The notes under the pieces are model-generated. The model made no database searches and had not been told where the DNA came from. It was given only the letters and a program-made list of their open reading frames with translations. Positions 7,754-15,573 of a DNA stretch of 64,000 bases are shown here, in pieces. Every line of letters starts with the position of its first letter. Positions within the stretch are counted from its first letter, which is position 1. The position numbers were made by a program, and so were the translations under genes. The stretch comes from Sporosarcina sp. P32b (GTDB lineage Bacteria > Bacillota > Bacilli > Bacillales_A > Planococcaceae): positions 198,205 to 262,204 of the forward strand of contig NZ_PDZB01000002.1 of NCBI RefSeq assembly GCF_002743335.1, given 5' to 3'.

Positions 7754-8683
7754 TCATTCAGTAGTTGTGAAATAGACTTCTCCTAGTATTTCTTTTGCTT
7801 GATATGGATTTGGTGAAAGTTCTTTTTCTACATAAGAAGCTACGTCAGATTGTTCTACATCGTACATCACTTCAAGTTCTTTTGAGAAAAGTAGTCTTTC
7901 TTTTTCAAGTAAGCTAGAAAGTGCTGGTTGTGGCTTTGGTTGTAGTGTGTCGACGTCAAGAACTTTTTTTAATCCATCGACGTAGGATTCAAGTGGACGA
8001 CCCCCTACAATTTTCAAGCCTTTATTTTCTGCATTGATCATAATAATGCTTGGGAAACCCGTTGCGCCTAAACTTCTCGCTTGGGCAAAGTCTTCATTCA
8101 ATAATTGTTGTCCGATTGGTTGTTCCGCTTCATTGACAATCGCTTCTCCATCAAGGCCAAGTGCATTGACGATTTCAACCATCTCAGCGCGTTCTGAAAT
8201 ATTTTGATTGAATACGAAAAGCTCTTCTCTTGTACGTCGTAAATAGGCAGATGCCAATGTGTCGCCATGATTCTTTTGAATAATTTTAAATACACGAGAC
8301 GGAGGATACGAAGATTGGACTGGATTATCAACCATTAAACTACCATCAATCGGCATTCTTGAATGTTCTCCAACTTCTCTCCAATGACCCGCCACGTCAG
8401 CCGGCTTATAAATACCATTTCCAGGATCGATCGGCCCGTCATGCCATTTTTCCAATAAACCGCCCATCACCGTATGCATGTTGAAGTAATGACCATATTG
8501 TTCTACAAATCGACGAAGCTCAGGTTCAATCGCCCAACAATGAGAACATATAGGATCCGTCACATAATACAAATTAATCTCTTTTGCTGGCTGATTAAAA
8601 TCGATCATTTCCATTTCATCGCTTCCTGCTTCTCCACATATTCCTGTTTCCATATCACACATCATATTATTGTTGTTTTTCAA
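7754..8683 (-). CDS. DsbA-family thioredoxin-fold protein, SpxH/YjbH-like
   Basis: A 309-residue DsbA-superfamily protein. A CSHC active-site pair is at Cys46/Cys49, followed by WAIEPELRRFVEQYG as in YjbH-type proteins. The C-terminal part keeps LLFSKELEVMYDVEQ near 265-280, which parallels the SKEIALVYD-type stretch of B. subtilis SpxH. SpxH is the adaptor that feeds the redox regulator Spx to ClpXP. Its length is close to that of SpxH. Two extra Cys (9 and 16) lie in the N-terminal tail. A TTG start is used, with AAAAGGGG nine bases upstream. It heads a transcript with the YdhR-type gene and is divergent from a TetR gene. A FrnE-like oxidoreductase role is the alternative. Confidence 0.72.
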   Translation of the reverse strand: MKNNNNMMCDMETGICGEAGSDEMEMIDFNQPAKEINLYYVTDPICSHCWAIEPELRRFVEQYGHYFNMHTVMGGLLEKWHDGPIDPGNGIYKPADVAGHWREVGEHSRMPIDGSLMVDNPVQSSYPPSRVFKIIQKNHGDTLASAYLRRTREELFVFNQNISERAEMVEIVNALGLDGEAIVNEAEQPIGQQLLNEDFAQARSLGATGFPSIIMINAENKGLKIVGGRPLESYVDGLKKVLDVDTLQPKPQPALSSLLEKERLLFSKELEVMYDVEQSDVASYVEKELSPNPYQAKEILGEVYFTTTE

Positions 8684-8761
8684 TGTATTATTCCCCTTTT
8701 CTATAGTTTACGGAATCCGCGCTTTCTTCCGTTCGAATCTATTTTTTCTAATTTTCACTGC

Positions 8762-8807
8762 TAGCGTAAAATTTAATTACGTTTCGTATCCTCTGCTTTA
8801 CGCGCTA
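8762..8807. promoter_or_regulatory. Inverted repeat in the divergent promoter region (possible TetR operator)
   Basis: TAGCGTAAA (8762-8770) and TTTACGCGCTA (8797-8807) are inverted with respect to each other with about 26 bases between them. They lie between the divergent SpxH-like and TetR genes and are candidates for the TetR-family regulator. Conservation is untested. Confidence 0.3.
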
Positions 8808-8928
8808 ATCATTTGCCTACAACTAAATTCTATACCATAATGAAAATGATCAACACCAATAGAACCTTGGTTTTGTCGCTTATACAACACATTGAAGACA
8901 TTGTCGGAAAAGTAGGAGGAAAAACGAC

Positions 8929-9486
8929 ATGAATCAACCAAAGACGGACCCACGAATTCTACGTACACGTAAATTAATCATGGATACTTTTATGGAACTG
9001 TCGGGTAAAAAAGAATTTAAAGATATTACCGTTACAGATATTGCGGCGGAAGCGATGATTAATCGTGCAACGTTCTATTATCACTTTGAGGATATATATG
9101 ACTTATTGGAAAAGGTATTATCTGAAGTGTTAGTAGTGAATTTGGATTGCAGCAATTATCAAGACAATGAATTAAATGAAGAAGTGATCACGAGTATTTT
9201 TGTAGCGATCACGAACTTCCAAAAATCCTTATCGAATCGTTGTCACAGAGGATACGAAGATACGATTGCACGGAATATTCGAGAACAGCTCGAAATCATT
9301 TTTTATAGAATGCTATTAAAACAACATAAAACGGAAGAAGATGAAGGGTTGAAAATTACCGCTGTCATCTTGAGTTGGGGAATTTATGGAGCTTCTGTAG
9401 AATGGAAAAGACAAAGTAACAAGATCACACCAGAAGAATTTATTCAATTAGCCATACCTCATTTACTTCACAAGCATGACATTTGA
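8929..9486 (+). CDS. TetR/AcrR-family transcriptional regulator
   Basis: A 185-residue repressor. The N-terminal helix-turn-helix is typical: RTRKLIMDTFMELSG, FKDITVTDIAAEAMINRATF and YYHFEDIYDLLEKVL (residues 12-60). The C-terminal ligand domain resembles the TetR_C group found next to stress and efflux genes, ending with GIYGASVEWKRQ and a final helix EEFIQLAIPHLL. A strong GTAGGAGG precedes the ATG. It is followed 42 bases later by the DUF1772-like gene on the same strand, likely one transcript, and is divergent from the SpxH-like/YdhR pair; either could be its target. Confidence 0.87.
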   Translation: MNQPKTDPRILRTRKLIMDTFMELSGKKEFKDITVTDIAAEAMINRATFYYHFEDIYDLLEKVLSEVLVVNLDCSNYQDNELNEEVITSIFVAITNFQKSLSNRCHRGYEDTIARNIREQLEIIFYRMLLKQHKTEEDEGLKITAVILSWGIYGASVEWKRQSNKITPEEFIQLAIPHLLHKHDI

Positions 9487-9528
9487 ATCATGCGTGACAT
9501 GCACACACTAAAGGAGATATAAACACGT

Positions 9529-10227
9529 ATGAATGGATTATTTACAGGGTTTCGCGCTGTCTTAGTCATTTTCTGCCTATTGCTATTGCCATCGATAGCC
9601 TTTGCTTCGGACAATGTACCCCACACCGAGATGTATGACCACCAATTACAGCAATACAGTTTTTCGCAACCAGCTGCACTACAATCCACGGAATTGAGCG
9701 AAGGGTGGATTGCTGAACAACATGTGCGAGGCCAAGACAATCGGTCATTACTCTTTATAGTTTTAGCGGGTCTCGCTGTACTCACAACTGGAATGATGGC
9801 TGGCATCGTCTTCGCATACGCAAACTCCGTCATGCCGGGTCTGCGTAAATCAGATGATCGTACTTTCGTTCTTGCCATTAGACACTTGACTTCATCCGTA
9901 GCCAATCCACTTTTCCTCATTATTTCAAATGGTGCACTTATAGCGCAAATTGGATTTGTTGTAGTAGCTGTTTTGGCACAGCAAGTTGATCAAGTTGTAT
10001 TAGGATCTATCGCATTGATCTTTTATATTGCGACTTTACTCATTACTTTCTTAGGAAACCTTCCACTAAATAAAGCTATTATCTCTGCTGAGCTACCTGC
10101 AAGCGATACTAAATGGAATGAATTAAGAGTCCGTTTTGAATCCAGTTGGACACGGCTGAACAACTTGCGTACCATCACTTGCATGTTCAGTGTCTCTGCA
10201 CTCATCATTGCGTTGCTTATTATATAA
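9529..10227 (+). CDS. DUF1772 (anthrone oxygenase-like) membrane protein
   Basis: A 232-residue membrane protein. Residues 1-25 look like a signal peptide or first helix (ending SIAFASDN), followed by a polar stretch to about residue 75 that is unusual for the family. The rest holds four hydrophobic segments with DUF1772 hallmarks: AGIVFAYANSVMPGL near 90-105, a NPLFLIIS motif near 130, and FLGNLPLNKAI near 185. Fungal and actinobacterial relatives are called anthrone oxygenases because they help make anthraquinones; the bacterial function is not known. The position in a quinone-handling neighbourhood is suggestive. The stop codon lies inside a 28-bp perfect palindrome. Confidence 0.65.
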   Translation: MNGLFTGFRAVLVIFCLLLLPSIAFASDNVPHTEMYDHQLQQYSFSQPAALQSTELSEGWIAEQHVRGQDNRSLLFIVLAGLAVLTTGMMAGIVFAYANSVMPGLRKSDDRTFVLAIRHLTSSVANPLFLIISNGALIAQIGFVVVAVLAQQVDQVVLGSIALIFYIATLLITFLGNLPLNKAIISAELPASDTKWNELRVRFESSWTRLNNLRTITCMFSVSALIIALLII

Positions 10228-10237
10228 TAAGCAACGC
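10210..10237. repeat. 28-bp perfect palindrome over the stop codon of the DUF1772 gene
   Basis: GCGTTGCTTATTAT is followed directly by its exact reverse complement. The TAA stop is at the centre. There is no T-run after it, so it is a weak classical terminator but a strong RNA hairpin or dyad binding site. Confidence 0.6.
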
Positions 10238-10385
10238 TTCAATCAGCAAAAGGTATTGGGGTATGTGTTAGTTCATGCATTCTTTGGAGTACGCAAAGTA
10301 AAAACTATAATTTCTAACTTTGTATGAAACTTCCACCTATTCAAATTGGTTAAGTGTTGTACTATTCCGAATATATTAAAAGGTA

Positions 10386-10432
10386 TTGACCTTTCTAATA
10401 GTAGTCTGTTAAATTGTATTGTAGTATATAAT
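10386..10432 (+). promoter_or_regulatory. Probable sigma-A promoter of the brnQ T-box leader
   Basis: TTGACC at 10386-10391 and TTAAAT at 10409-10414 are 17 bases apart. A perfect TATAAT occurs slightly downstream at 10427-10432 and might be the true -10 with another -35. Either would start the transcript just before the T-box stem I. Confidence 0.5.
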
Positions 10433-10436
10433 ATTC

Positions 10437-10700
10437 AGTGACGAGAAAGAGTACGATAAGAAACCTGTTCCCAAGAGAGTCGGCATTTGGTGAAAGCCGA
10501 TGGACAGTTCGTATCGGAAAATCATCTCTAAGATGCAAAGTTGAAAATAGTAAATTTTGCCGGACTTCCAACGTTAAATGGAACACGTATAATCGTAAGG
10601 TGACTGAGGGTTAGACCTTCTCATTGTTTTACGAAGCTTTTGGATCATGGGTGGTATCGCGAGTAAAAACTCGTCCCTATTTAGGGGGCGAGTTTTTTAT
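10437..10700 (+). ncRNA. T-box leader, probably isoleucine-specific
   Basis: The region has the parts of a T-box riboswitch: a stem I with the AGAGAGTCGGCATTTGG distal portion, the T-box core GGGTGGTATCGCG near 10649-10661 that pairs with the uncharged tRNA end, and a terminator hairpin (stem of ACTCG/CGAGT plus CCCT/AGGG, then TTTTTT) ending at about 10698. The bases GGAAAATCA on the 3' side of the likely specifier loop give ATC, an Ile codon followed by a purine as expected; this reading was done by eye. It fits brnQ downstream. Uncharged tRNA would promote readthrough. Confidence 0.85.
10667..10698 (+). terminator. T-box terminator/antiterminator of the brnQ leader
   Basis: Stem of AAACTCGTCCCT with AGGGGGCGAGTTT around a four-base loop, then a T-run. 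Confidence 0.8.
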
Positions 10701-10722
10701 GCGCAAAAATATAGGAGAGAAA

Positions 10723-10749
10723 ATGAAGATGAATACAGCACAAGATTGA
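10723..10749 (+). CDS. Eight-codon ORF after the T-box (leader peptide or remnant)
   Basis: ATG to TGA encodes MKMNTAQD. It has a good ribosome binding site (TAGGAGAG, six bases before ATG) and stands 23 bases after the T-box terminator, exactly where the regulated gene would be expected to start. brnQ itself begins 185 bases later with its own site. It may be the first codons of a lost gene, or a short translated leader. No family can be named. Confidence 0.3.
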   Translation: MKMNTAQD

Positions 10750-10933
10750 CAGTAATCACCTTCCACAACGAAATGTATACGTTGAATCTACTGTACTGGG
10801 AAAATAACCAATACAGTTAACACTATATTTTGCAAAGTCGCAATATTCTAGATTATAATTGCTTTATACATATCGATATTATGTACTTTCATTTTACTCT
10901 AGACACACACAAAACACATCAGGAGGTATTATC

Positions 10934-12235
10934 GTGAGTAAAAAACACATACTATTCACAGGATTCATGCTTTTCTCTTTATTTTTCGGAGCTGGAAATC
11001 TCATTTTTCCACCATTTCTCGGTTTAGAATCTGGTACTAATTTTGCACCTGCTATTATAGGCTTCCTTATCACAGGTGTTCTACTACCCTTCATGGCAAT
11101 CATGGCGATCGCCTTGTCTGATAACGGACTATTTTCGATGGGTAACCGTGTACATAAAGTGTTCGGAATCGTTTTTGCGATCATCATCTATATGTCGATC
11201 GGAGCTTTCTACGGTATTCCAAGAGCTTCAAACGTGGCGTATGAGCTAGGATTTAAACAAATCGTTCAAGTGGATGGAAGCTTCCCGTTGCTTGTATTCT
11301 CATTATTATTTTTCGGTTTAACCTATTACATCAGTTTAAACCCTAAAAAAATTGTAGATCGCATCGGCCAATTTTTAACGCCTATTCTCTTATTAGTTTT
11401 AGGAGTACTTGTCGTCCAAGCTTTTATCAAGTTTGATAACATATCTTCTGCTCCGCGACCAGATTATGCATCAGCCCCATTTGTTAATGGCTTTTTGGAA
11501 GGCTATTTCACAATGGATGCTGTCGCAGCGCTGGCATTTGGAATTGTTGTAATCAATGCGTTGAAAGATAAAGGTTCGAGGTCGAAGGCAGAACTTGTTA
11601 AAGGGACTCTTGGTGCCGGCTTGATAGCTAGCGCGGGATTAGCCATTGTGTATTTCTCACTAGGATGGATCGGCAAGGTGATTCCGAAAGAACAAAATTT
11701 CGGAAATGGTGCAGAAGTATTAACGAAAGCAGCCAGCATGTTGTTCCCAAGTGGCGGCGGACTTCTTTTCGGTATCATTGTCATGCTAGCTTGTTTAACG
11801 ACTTGTGTCGGTCTAATTAATGCCTGTTCAAGATTTTTCAATGAAATATATCCAAAACTAAGTTACCAGGCATATGTCGCTATTTTTGTACTAGTCGGTT
11901 TGTTAGTATCTAACTTAGGATTGAATGCTATATTAGCATTGGCCATACCTTTATTAGTGTTTATTTATCCGATCTCTATTGTGTTAATCATTTTATCTTT
12001 ATTCCAACATGTTGCAGGTGGCGGAAAGATGATGTATCGGCTCTCCATATTTATCACGTCCGCTTTTGCGTTATACGAAGTATTCACGAAGTTGGGATAC
12101 AGTCCAGATCGCGTTACCGAGTGGCTAGAAGTTATTCCATTTTTCGAGTATGGACTCGGCTGGGCTGTACCCGCGTTAGTTGCTGCCTTCATTGGTTATA
12201 TAATGGATAGGTTTTCTCCTCAAGGAAGTCAGTAA
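10934..12235 (+). CDS. brnQ: Branched-chain amino acid transporter BrnQ
   Basis: A 433-residue LIVCS-family permease that takes up leucine, isoleucine and valine with Na+ or H+. It opens with LFTGFMLFSLFFGAGNLIFPP, the family signature in helix 1, and continues with about 12 hydrophobic helices; a MGIGAFYGIPR-like loop (MSIGAFYGIPR) follows helix 3. The frame is open 25 codons upstream, but the GTG with AGGAGGT seven bases before it gives the start that matches the family. Regulation by the isoleucine T-box upstream is expected. A strong hairpin terminator follows the stop. Confidence 0.93.
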   Translation: MSKKHILFTGFMLFSLFFGAGNLIFPPFLGLESGTNFAPAIIGFLITGVLLPFMAIMAIALSDNGLFSMGNRVHKVFGIVFAIIIYMSIGAFYGIPRASNVAYELGFKQIVQVDGSFPLLVFSLLFFGLTYYISLNPKKIVDRIGQFLTPILLLVLGVLVVQAFIKFDNISSAPRPDYASAPFVNGFLEGYFTMDAVAALAFGIVVINALKDKGSRSKAELVKGTLGAGLIASAGLAIVYFSLGWIGKVIPKEQNFGNGAEVLTKAASMLFPSGGGLLFGIIVMLACLTTCVGLINACSRFFNEIYPKLSYQAYVAIFVLVGLLVSNLGLNAILALAIPLLVFIYPISIVLIILSLFQHVAGGGKMMYRLSIFITSAFALYEVFTKLGYSPDRVTEWLEVIPFFEYGLGWAVPALVAAFIGYIMDRFSPQGSQ

Positions 12236-12245
12236 AATAAATAGA

Positions 12246-12283
12246 AAATCCCGCTTCTTTTATTAAAAGAAGCGGGATTTTTT
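12246..12283. terminator. Terminator after brnQ (works in both directions)
   Basis: AAATCCCGCTTCTTTT and AAAAGAAGCGGGATTTTTT form a long stem with a T-run on the plus strand and a shorter one on the minus strand. It ends brnQ and probably also the pepF transcript from the other side. Confidence 0.9.
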
Positions 12284-12312
12284 GCCTTCTATTACTGCAT
12301 ATTCTAACATCA

Positions 12313-12399
12313 TTACCGTTTATTGATCTTTTGCGCAGTTTTATACCCCGCGACAACCATGAATGCAACGACGATCACTGTTAGTATGATTGTGATCAC
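12313..12399 (-). CDS. Small single-helix membrane peptide (28 aa) behind pepF
   Basis: A GTG-initiated ORF for 28 residues: one hydrophobic helix (ITIILTVIVVAFMVVAGY) followed by a basic tail (KTAQKINKR). GGAG stands seven bases before the GTG (AAGGAGTGAAAT), and the gene starts 18 bases after the pepF stop, so it should be translated from the pepF transcript. The profile, a short N-terminus, one helix and a positive C-terminus, is that of small membrane regulators. No family is recognised. Confidence 0.5.
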   Translation of the reverse strand: MITIILTVIVVAFMVVAGYKTAQKINKR

Positions 12400-12416
12400 A
12401 TTTCACTCCTTCAATT

Positions 12417-14225
12417 TCACTTCTGTACTGTATCCGTCAGTTCAACAAACTCTTCTACGTCTTTTGCAACGAGTGAAATGCCAGCTGCCCAGAAATCTTC
12501 TTTCGTAATATCTACATCCAGATGTTTCTTCGCTAGGTCTTCCACTTTCATCGATCCCGTATCTCGCAAGAGCGCAATATACTTCTCTTCAAATCCTTCA
12601 GGCTGTTTCAAGTATTCTGCGTAGATCCCTAAGCTGAACAAGTACCCGAATGTGTAGGGGAAGTTATAAAACGGCACACTATCGATAAAGAAGTGCAACT
12701 TAGCCGCCCAAAAATGCGGATGATAAGAAGACAGGCTATCACCGAATGCTTCTTTTTGCGCTTCTACCATTAATTCATTCAAGCGAGTTTCTGATACAAT
12801 GCCTTTTGCGCGTTCCGTGTAAAAGTTATCCTCAAACAAGAAGCGAGCACGAATATTTAAAAACATCGCTGTAGCGCCTTCTAGTTTATTAGCTAAAAGG
12901 GAAATTTTTTCTTCATTCGATGTAGCATTTCTCACCGTAGCATCCGCTATAATCGTTTCAGCAAACGTACTCGCTGTTTCTGCGACGTTCATCGCATAAC
13001 TACGGTTCAGTGTCGGTAAATCTTTCATTACGTGACTATGAAATGCATGTCCTAATTCATGCGCTAATGTGCTCGTATCACTTGGTGAGCCTGTGAAAGT
13101 CATGAAAATACGGGATTCTTCAAATTCAGGCAAGCTGGTGCAATAACCACCTGGGCGTTTATTTGCGCGATCTTCCGCTTCCACCCAACGATTTTCTAGT
13201 ACATGTTTTGTAAACTCGGTTAATTTCGGGCCAAATGAAGCGAAGTTTTCAATAATAAAATCGCAAGCCTCGTCGTATGTGAAACGCGTTGGCTTTGCTT
13301 CGCCTACCGCTACCGGAGCCGCCACATCTTGCCACCCAAGCTGATCCACGCCAAACAAATCTGCTTTTCGTCCCAAATAATCAATAAATGTTTGCTTCTG
13401 CGCGTCTACTGCTGACCACATCGCAGTGAGTGTATCTTCAGACATCCGATTATATTCCAGTGGCTCTTCTAAATGACCTTTTCTTCCGTGTACCTCTTGT
13501 AATGTTAAGCGATAGCCTGCTAAATGATTCAAGATGTCCGCAAAAATTGGTCCATTCGTAGACCATGTCTTTTCCCAATTCTCAAATAATGCTGCACGCA
13601 CTTCTGGCTCAGGATCCGCGTACATTTTGTTCATCGCTTGCCCAATAGATAAGTCTGTTGTGTTGCCGTCTTTATCAGTAAAGGGAACAGTCATAGTAGA
13701 ACCTACTGTATTGTATAGATCACTCCACGCGGCAAGACCGTCTTTATTTAATTTAGCAATCAGTTTTTCTTCCGCTTCAGATACTAGACGTTTACCTTCT
13801 TCACGTATTTCATTTAATGAAAAACTGATGACCCGCAATGTATCGCCTTCAAGTAATGTATTCCAGTTTTCATCCGAAATGGCTACCAGCTTTTTAGTAA
13901 AGATTGTAGATAGTTGCTGAATTTCACTGCTTAATTCCATTACTTGGCCTTTGACAACGCTTGCATACGGATCATCCATAAAGGCGTCACGCCACATATT
14001 AATAAATGTACCTACTTGGCCAAGTCCTTTACCGATTACTTCTTGCTTTTCTAATAGTTCATGTAAAGTAGAGGCATCGGTAGCCGGATCACTGTTCCAT
14101 GCGTGTAACTGATCGGCATACAATTCAATATCTTCTTTAACAGCCGAAAGCTTCGTTTGAACTTCCTCAGAATTAGTTCCACCAGTAAAAATACTCTCTA
14201 GATCCCATGTGTTCGTATATTTCAA
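12417..14225 (-). CDS. pepF: Oligoendopeptidase F
   Basis: A 602-residue M3-family zinc metallopeptidase that cuts short peptides in the cytoplasm. The zinc motif HELGHAFHSH is at about residue 389, preceded by TFTGSPSDTSTLA, and a third ligand is expected in the FAETIIAD helix some 25 residues later. The C-terminal FYNFPYTFGYLFSLGIYAEY block belongs to the PepF/M3 group. It starts with TTG, with AAGGAG further upstream. The length is normal for PepF. The small membrane ORF follows directly. Confidence 0.93.
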   Translation of the reverse strand: MKYTNTWDLESIFTGGTNSEEVQTKLSAVKEDIELYADQLHAWNSDPATDASTLHELLEKQEVIGKGLGQVGTFINMWRDAFMDDPYASVVKGQVMELSSEIQQLSTIFTKKLVAISDENWNTLLEGDTLRVISFSLNEIREEGKRLVSEAEEKLIAKLNKDGLAAWSDLYNTVGSTMTVPFTDKDGNTTDLSIGQAMNKMYADPEPEVRAALFENWEKTWSTNGPIFADILNHLAGYRLTLQEVHGRKGHLEEPLEYNRMSEDTLTAMWSAVDAQKQTFIDYLGRKADLFGVDQLGWQDVAAPVAVGEAKPTRFTYDEACDFIIENFASFGPKLTEFTKHVLENRWVEAEDRANKRPGGYCTSLPEFEESRIFMTFTGSPSDTSTLAHELGHAFHSHVMKDLPTLNRSYAMNVAETASTFAETIIADATVRNATSNEEKISLLANKLEGATAMFLNIRARFLFEDNFYTERAKGIVSETRLNELMVEAQKEAFGDSLSSYHPHFWAAKLHFFIDSVPFYNFPYTFGYLFSLGIYAEYLKQPEGFEEKYIALLRDTGSMKVEDLAKKHLDVDITKEDFWAAGISLVAKDVEEFVELTDTVQK

Positions 14226-14341
14226 TGTATGTCACTCTCCTTATATATATCTACTGTAAACTTTGTTACTAAAATAAGAAAGTTTCGATAACTATGTTCA
14301 TTATAAACCAATTCGTCAAACTGTGTTCATTCTGTTTGATT

Positions 14342-14818
14342 TCAAGACGGTTTATACCTGTTCAATAACTCATCTGGTATATGACAATAATCAGTTGGAC
14401 ATTGAGCTAATCTGTCTTGATGTTCGTCTGCACTTCTCACATAATTTGTAAGCGGTCCTACTTCCACAACTATACGGTCAGCATCATTTCTCTTCGCAAG
14501 AAACACTGCCGCTTCTTTCACGTGTTCAAGATTTTCACTATAGACACCTGTTCTGTATTTCTCGCCAACATCTGCCCCTTGTTTATTCAAACTATATGGA
14601 TCAATGATTTCGAATAAATACTCCATTAATTCTGTGACGGATACAACTGTAGGATCAAATTCTGTTTTTACACATTCAGCGTACCCGTCATAATCGCCTT
14701 CTAGTGAATGAAGTGTTCCATTCGCCCTCCCTGCTTCCGTACATGTCACACCTGGTAAGGTTTTTATAAAAGCCTGCACTCCCCATAAACAACCACCAGC
14801 AATATATACTACTTCCAT
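14342..14818 (-). CDS. msrA: Peptide-methionine (S)-S-oxide reductase family protein (MsrA)
   Basis: A 158-residue MsrA-like enzyme, somewhat shorter than the usual 170-210. It repairs oxidised methionine. The catalytic Cys10 is in IAGGCLWGVQAF, where most MsrA have GCFW; Phe is replaced by Leu. Other MsrA blocks are present: AGRANGTLHSLEGDYDGYAE, FDPTVVS and DPYSLNKQGADVGEKYRTGVY (part), then DEHQDRLAQCPTDYCHIP with Cys140 and Cys145 as possible recycling cysteines. It stands alone on the minus strand. The F-to-L change could reduce or alter activity, so substrate is less certain than fold. Confidence 0.8.
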   Translation of the reverse strand: MEVVYIAGGCLWGVQAFIKTLPGVTCTEAGRANGTLHSLEGDYDGYAECVKTEFDPTVVSVTELMEYLFEIIDPYSLNKQGADVGEKYRTGVYSENLEHVKEAAVFLAKRNDADRIVVEVGPLTNYVRSADEHQDRLAQCPTDYCHIPDELLNRYKPS

Positions 14819-15070
14819 ATTGACGCTCCTCTCGTCTGTAAGTCTTGACCCGCTATACTAGGGTTTTGAGTCCTTCCACGCGTCGTCTAATATCTTTTCT
14901 GTTCCTTGATAGTATACATAAATTACACGCATGTTTAAACGTATTCCATCGCTGCACATGATGTTACGATCTCCCATCAACTTCTCGTTCGAAAAAAATG
15001 CAATGACATGATGAATATGTTTCATCCAAGTAATTTTTACGTATACGATATGTATGAATTTTCATCAAAT

Positions 15071-15103
15071 AAAAAAAGACCCTACAAGTAGGGTCTTTTT
15101 CAA
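15071..15103. terminator. Terminator after the cold-shock gene
   Basis: AAAAAGACCCTAC and GTAGGGTCTTTTT form a stem with a tiny loop and T-runs on both strands. Confidence 0.88.
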
Positions 15104-15110
15104 GCTGTTA

Positions 15111-15311
15111 TTAAGCTTTTTGAACGTTAGTAGCTTGTAGGCCACGTTGTCCTTGTTCGATTTCAAATGTTACACTTTGACCTTCGTCTAAAGATTTGAA
15201 ACCGTCGCCTTGGATTGCTGAGAAGTGTACGAATACGTCTTCCCCTGCTTCGCGCTCGATGAAGCCAAAACCTTTTTCTGCGTTAAACCATTTCACTGTA
15301 CCTTGTTCCAT
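15111..15311 (-). CDS. csp: Cold-shock protein (CspA/CspB family)
   Basis: A 66-residue single-domain OB-fold RNA chaperone. Both RNA-binding motifs are seen: KGFGFIE (RNP1) and VFVHFSAI (RNP2), with the start [15 protein letters not shown]. The ATG at 15311 has AGGAGG seven bases upstream; the frame extends upstream without support. The stop is directly followed by a terminator, so it is transcribed alone. A GTGTGGA/TCCACAC hairpin lies beside its ribosome binding site. Confidence 0.95.
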   Translation of the reverse strand: MEQGTVKWFNAEKGFGFIEREAGEDVFVHFSAIQGDGFKSLDEGQSVTFEIEQGQRGLQATNVQKA

Positions 15312-15327
15312 AATTAATTGCCTCCTA

Positions 15328-15343
15328 GTGTGGATGTCCACAC
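15328..15343 (-). promoter_or_regulatory. Hairpin beside the csp ribosome binding site
   Basis: GTGTGGA and TCCACAC, with two bases between, form a tight 7-bp hairpin one base upstream of AGGAGG. Folding there could change translation with temperature. Function is inference. Confidence 0.35.
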
Positions 15344-15461
15344 AATGATGTTACTATACTTGCTCAAAACTTTAGACGAAAAACAAAATATATTTACATG
15401 AAATATATTCTCGATCTGAAAAAGAACAAAGATAATACTCTTTAAATATAACAGACATATT

Positions 15462-15520
15462 AAAAAAAAGCAACCCCTTTGTTTCTTTCTTAAAACAAAC
15501 CTTTAGGGTTCTTCTTTTTT
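15462..15520 (-). terminator. Terminator of the GNAT gene
   Basis: On the minus strand AACCCTAAAGGTTTGTTT pairs imperfectly with AAACAAAGGGGTT and is followed by a T7 run. Confidence 0.7.
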
Positions 15521-15573
15521 ATATCCAAGAACCTGCTTGTTTTCAGTGTTTACGTAGACTTTTGCAATCACAT

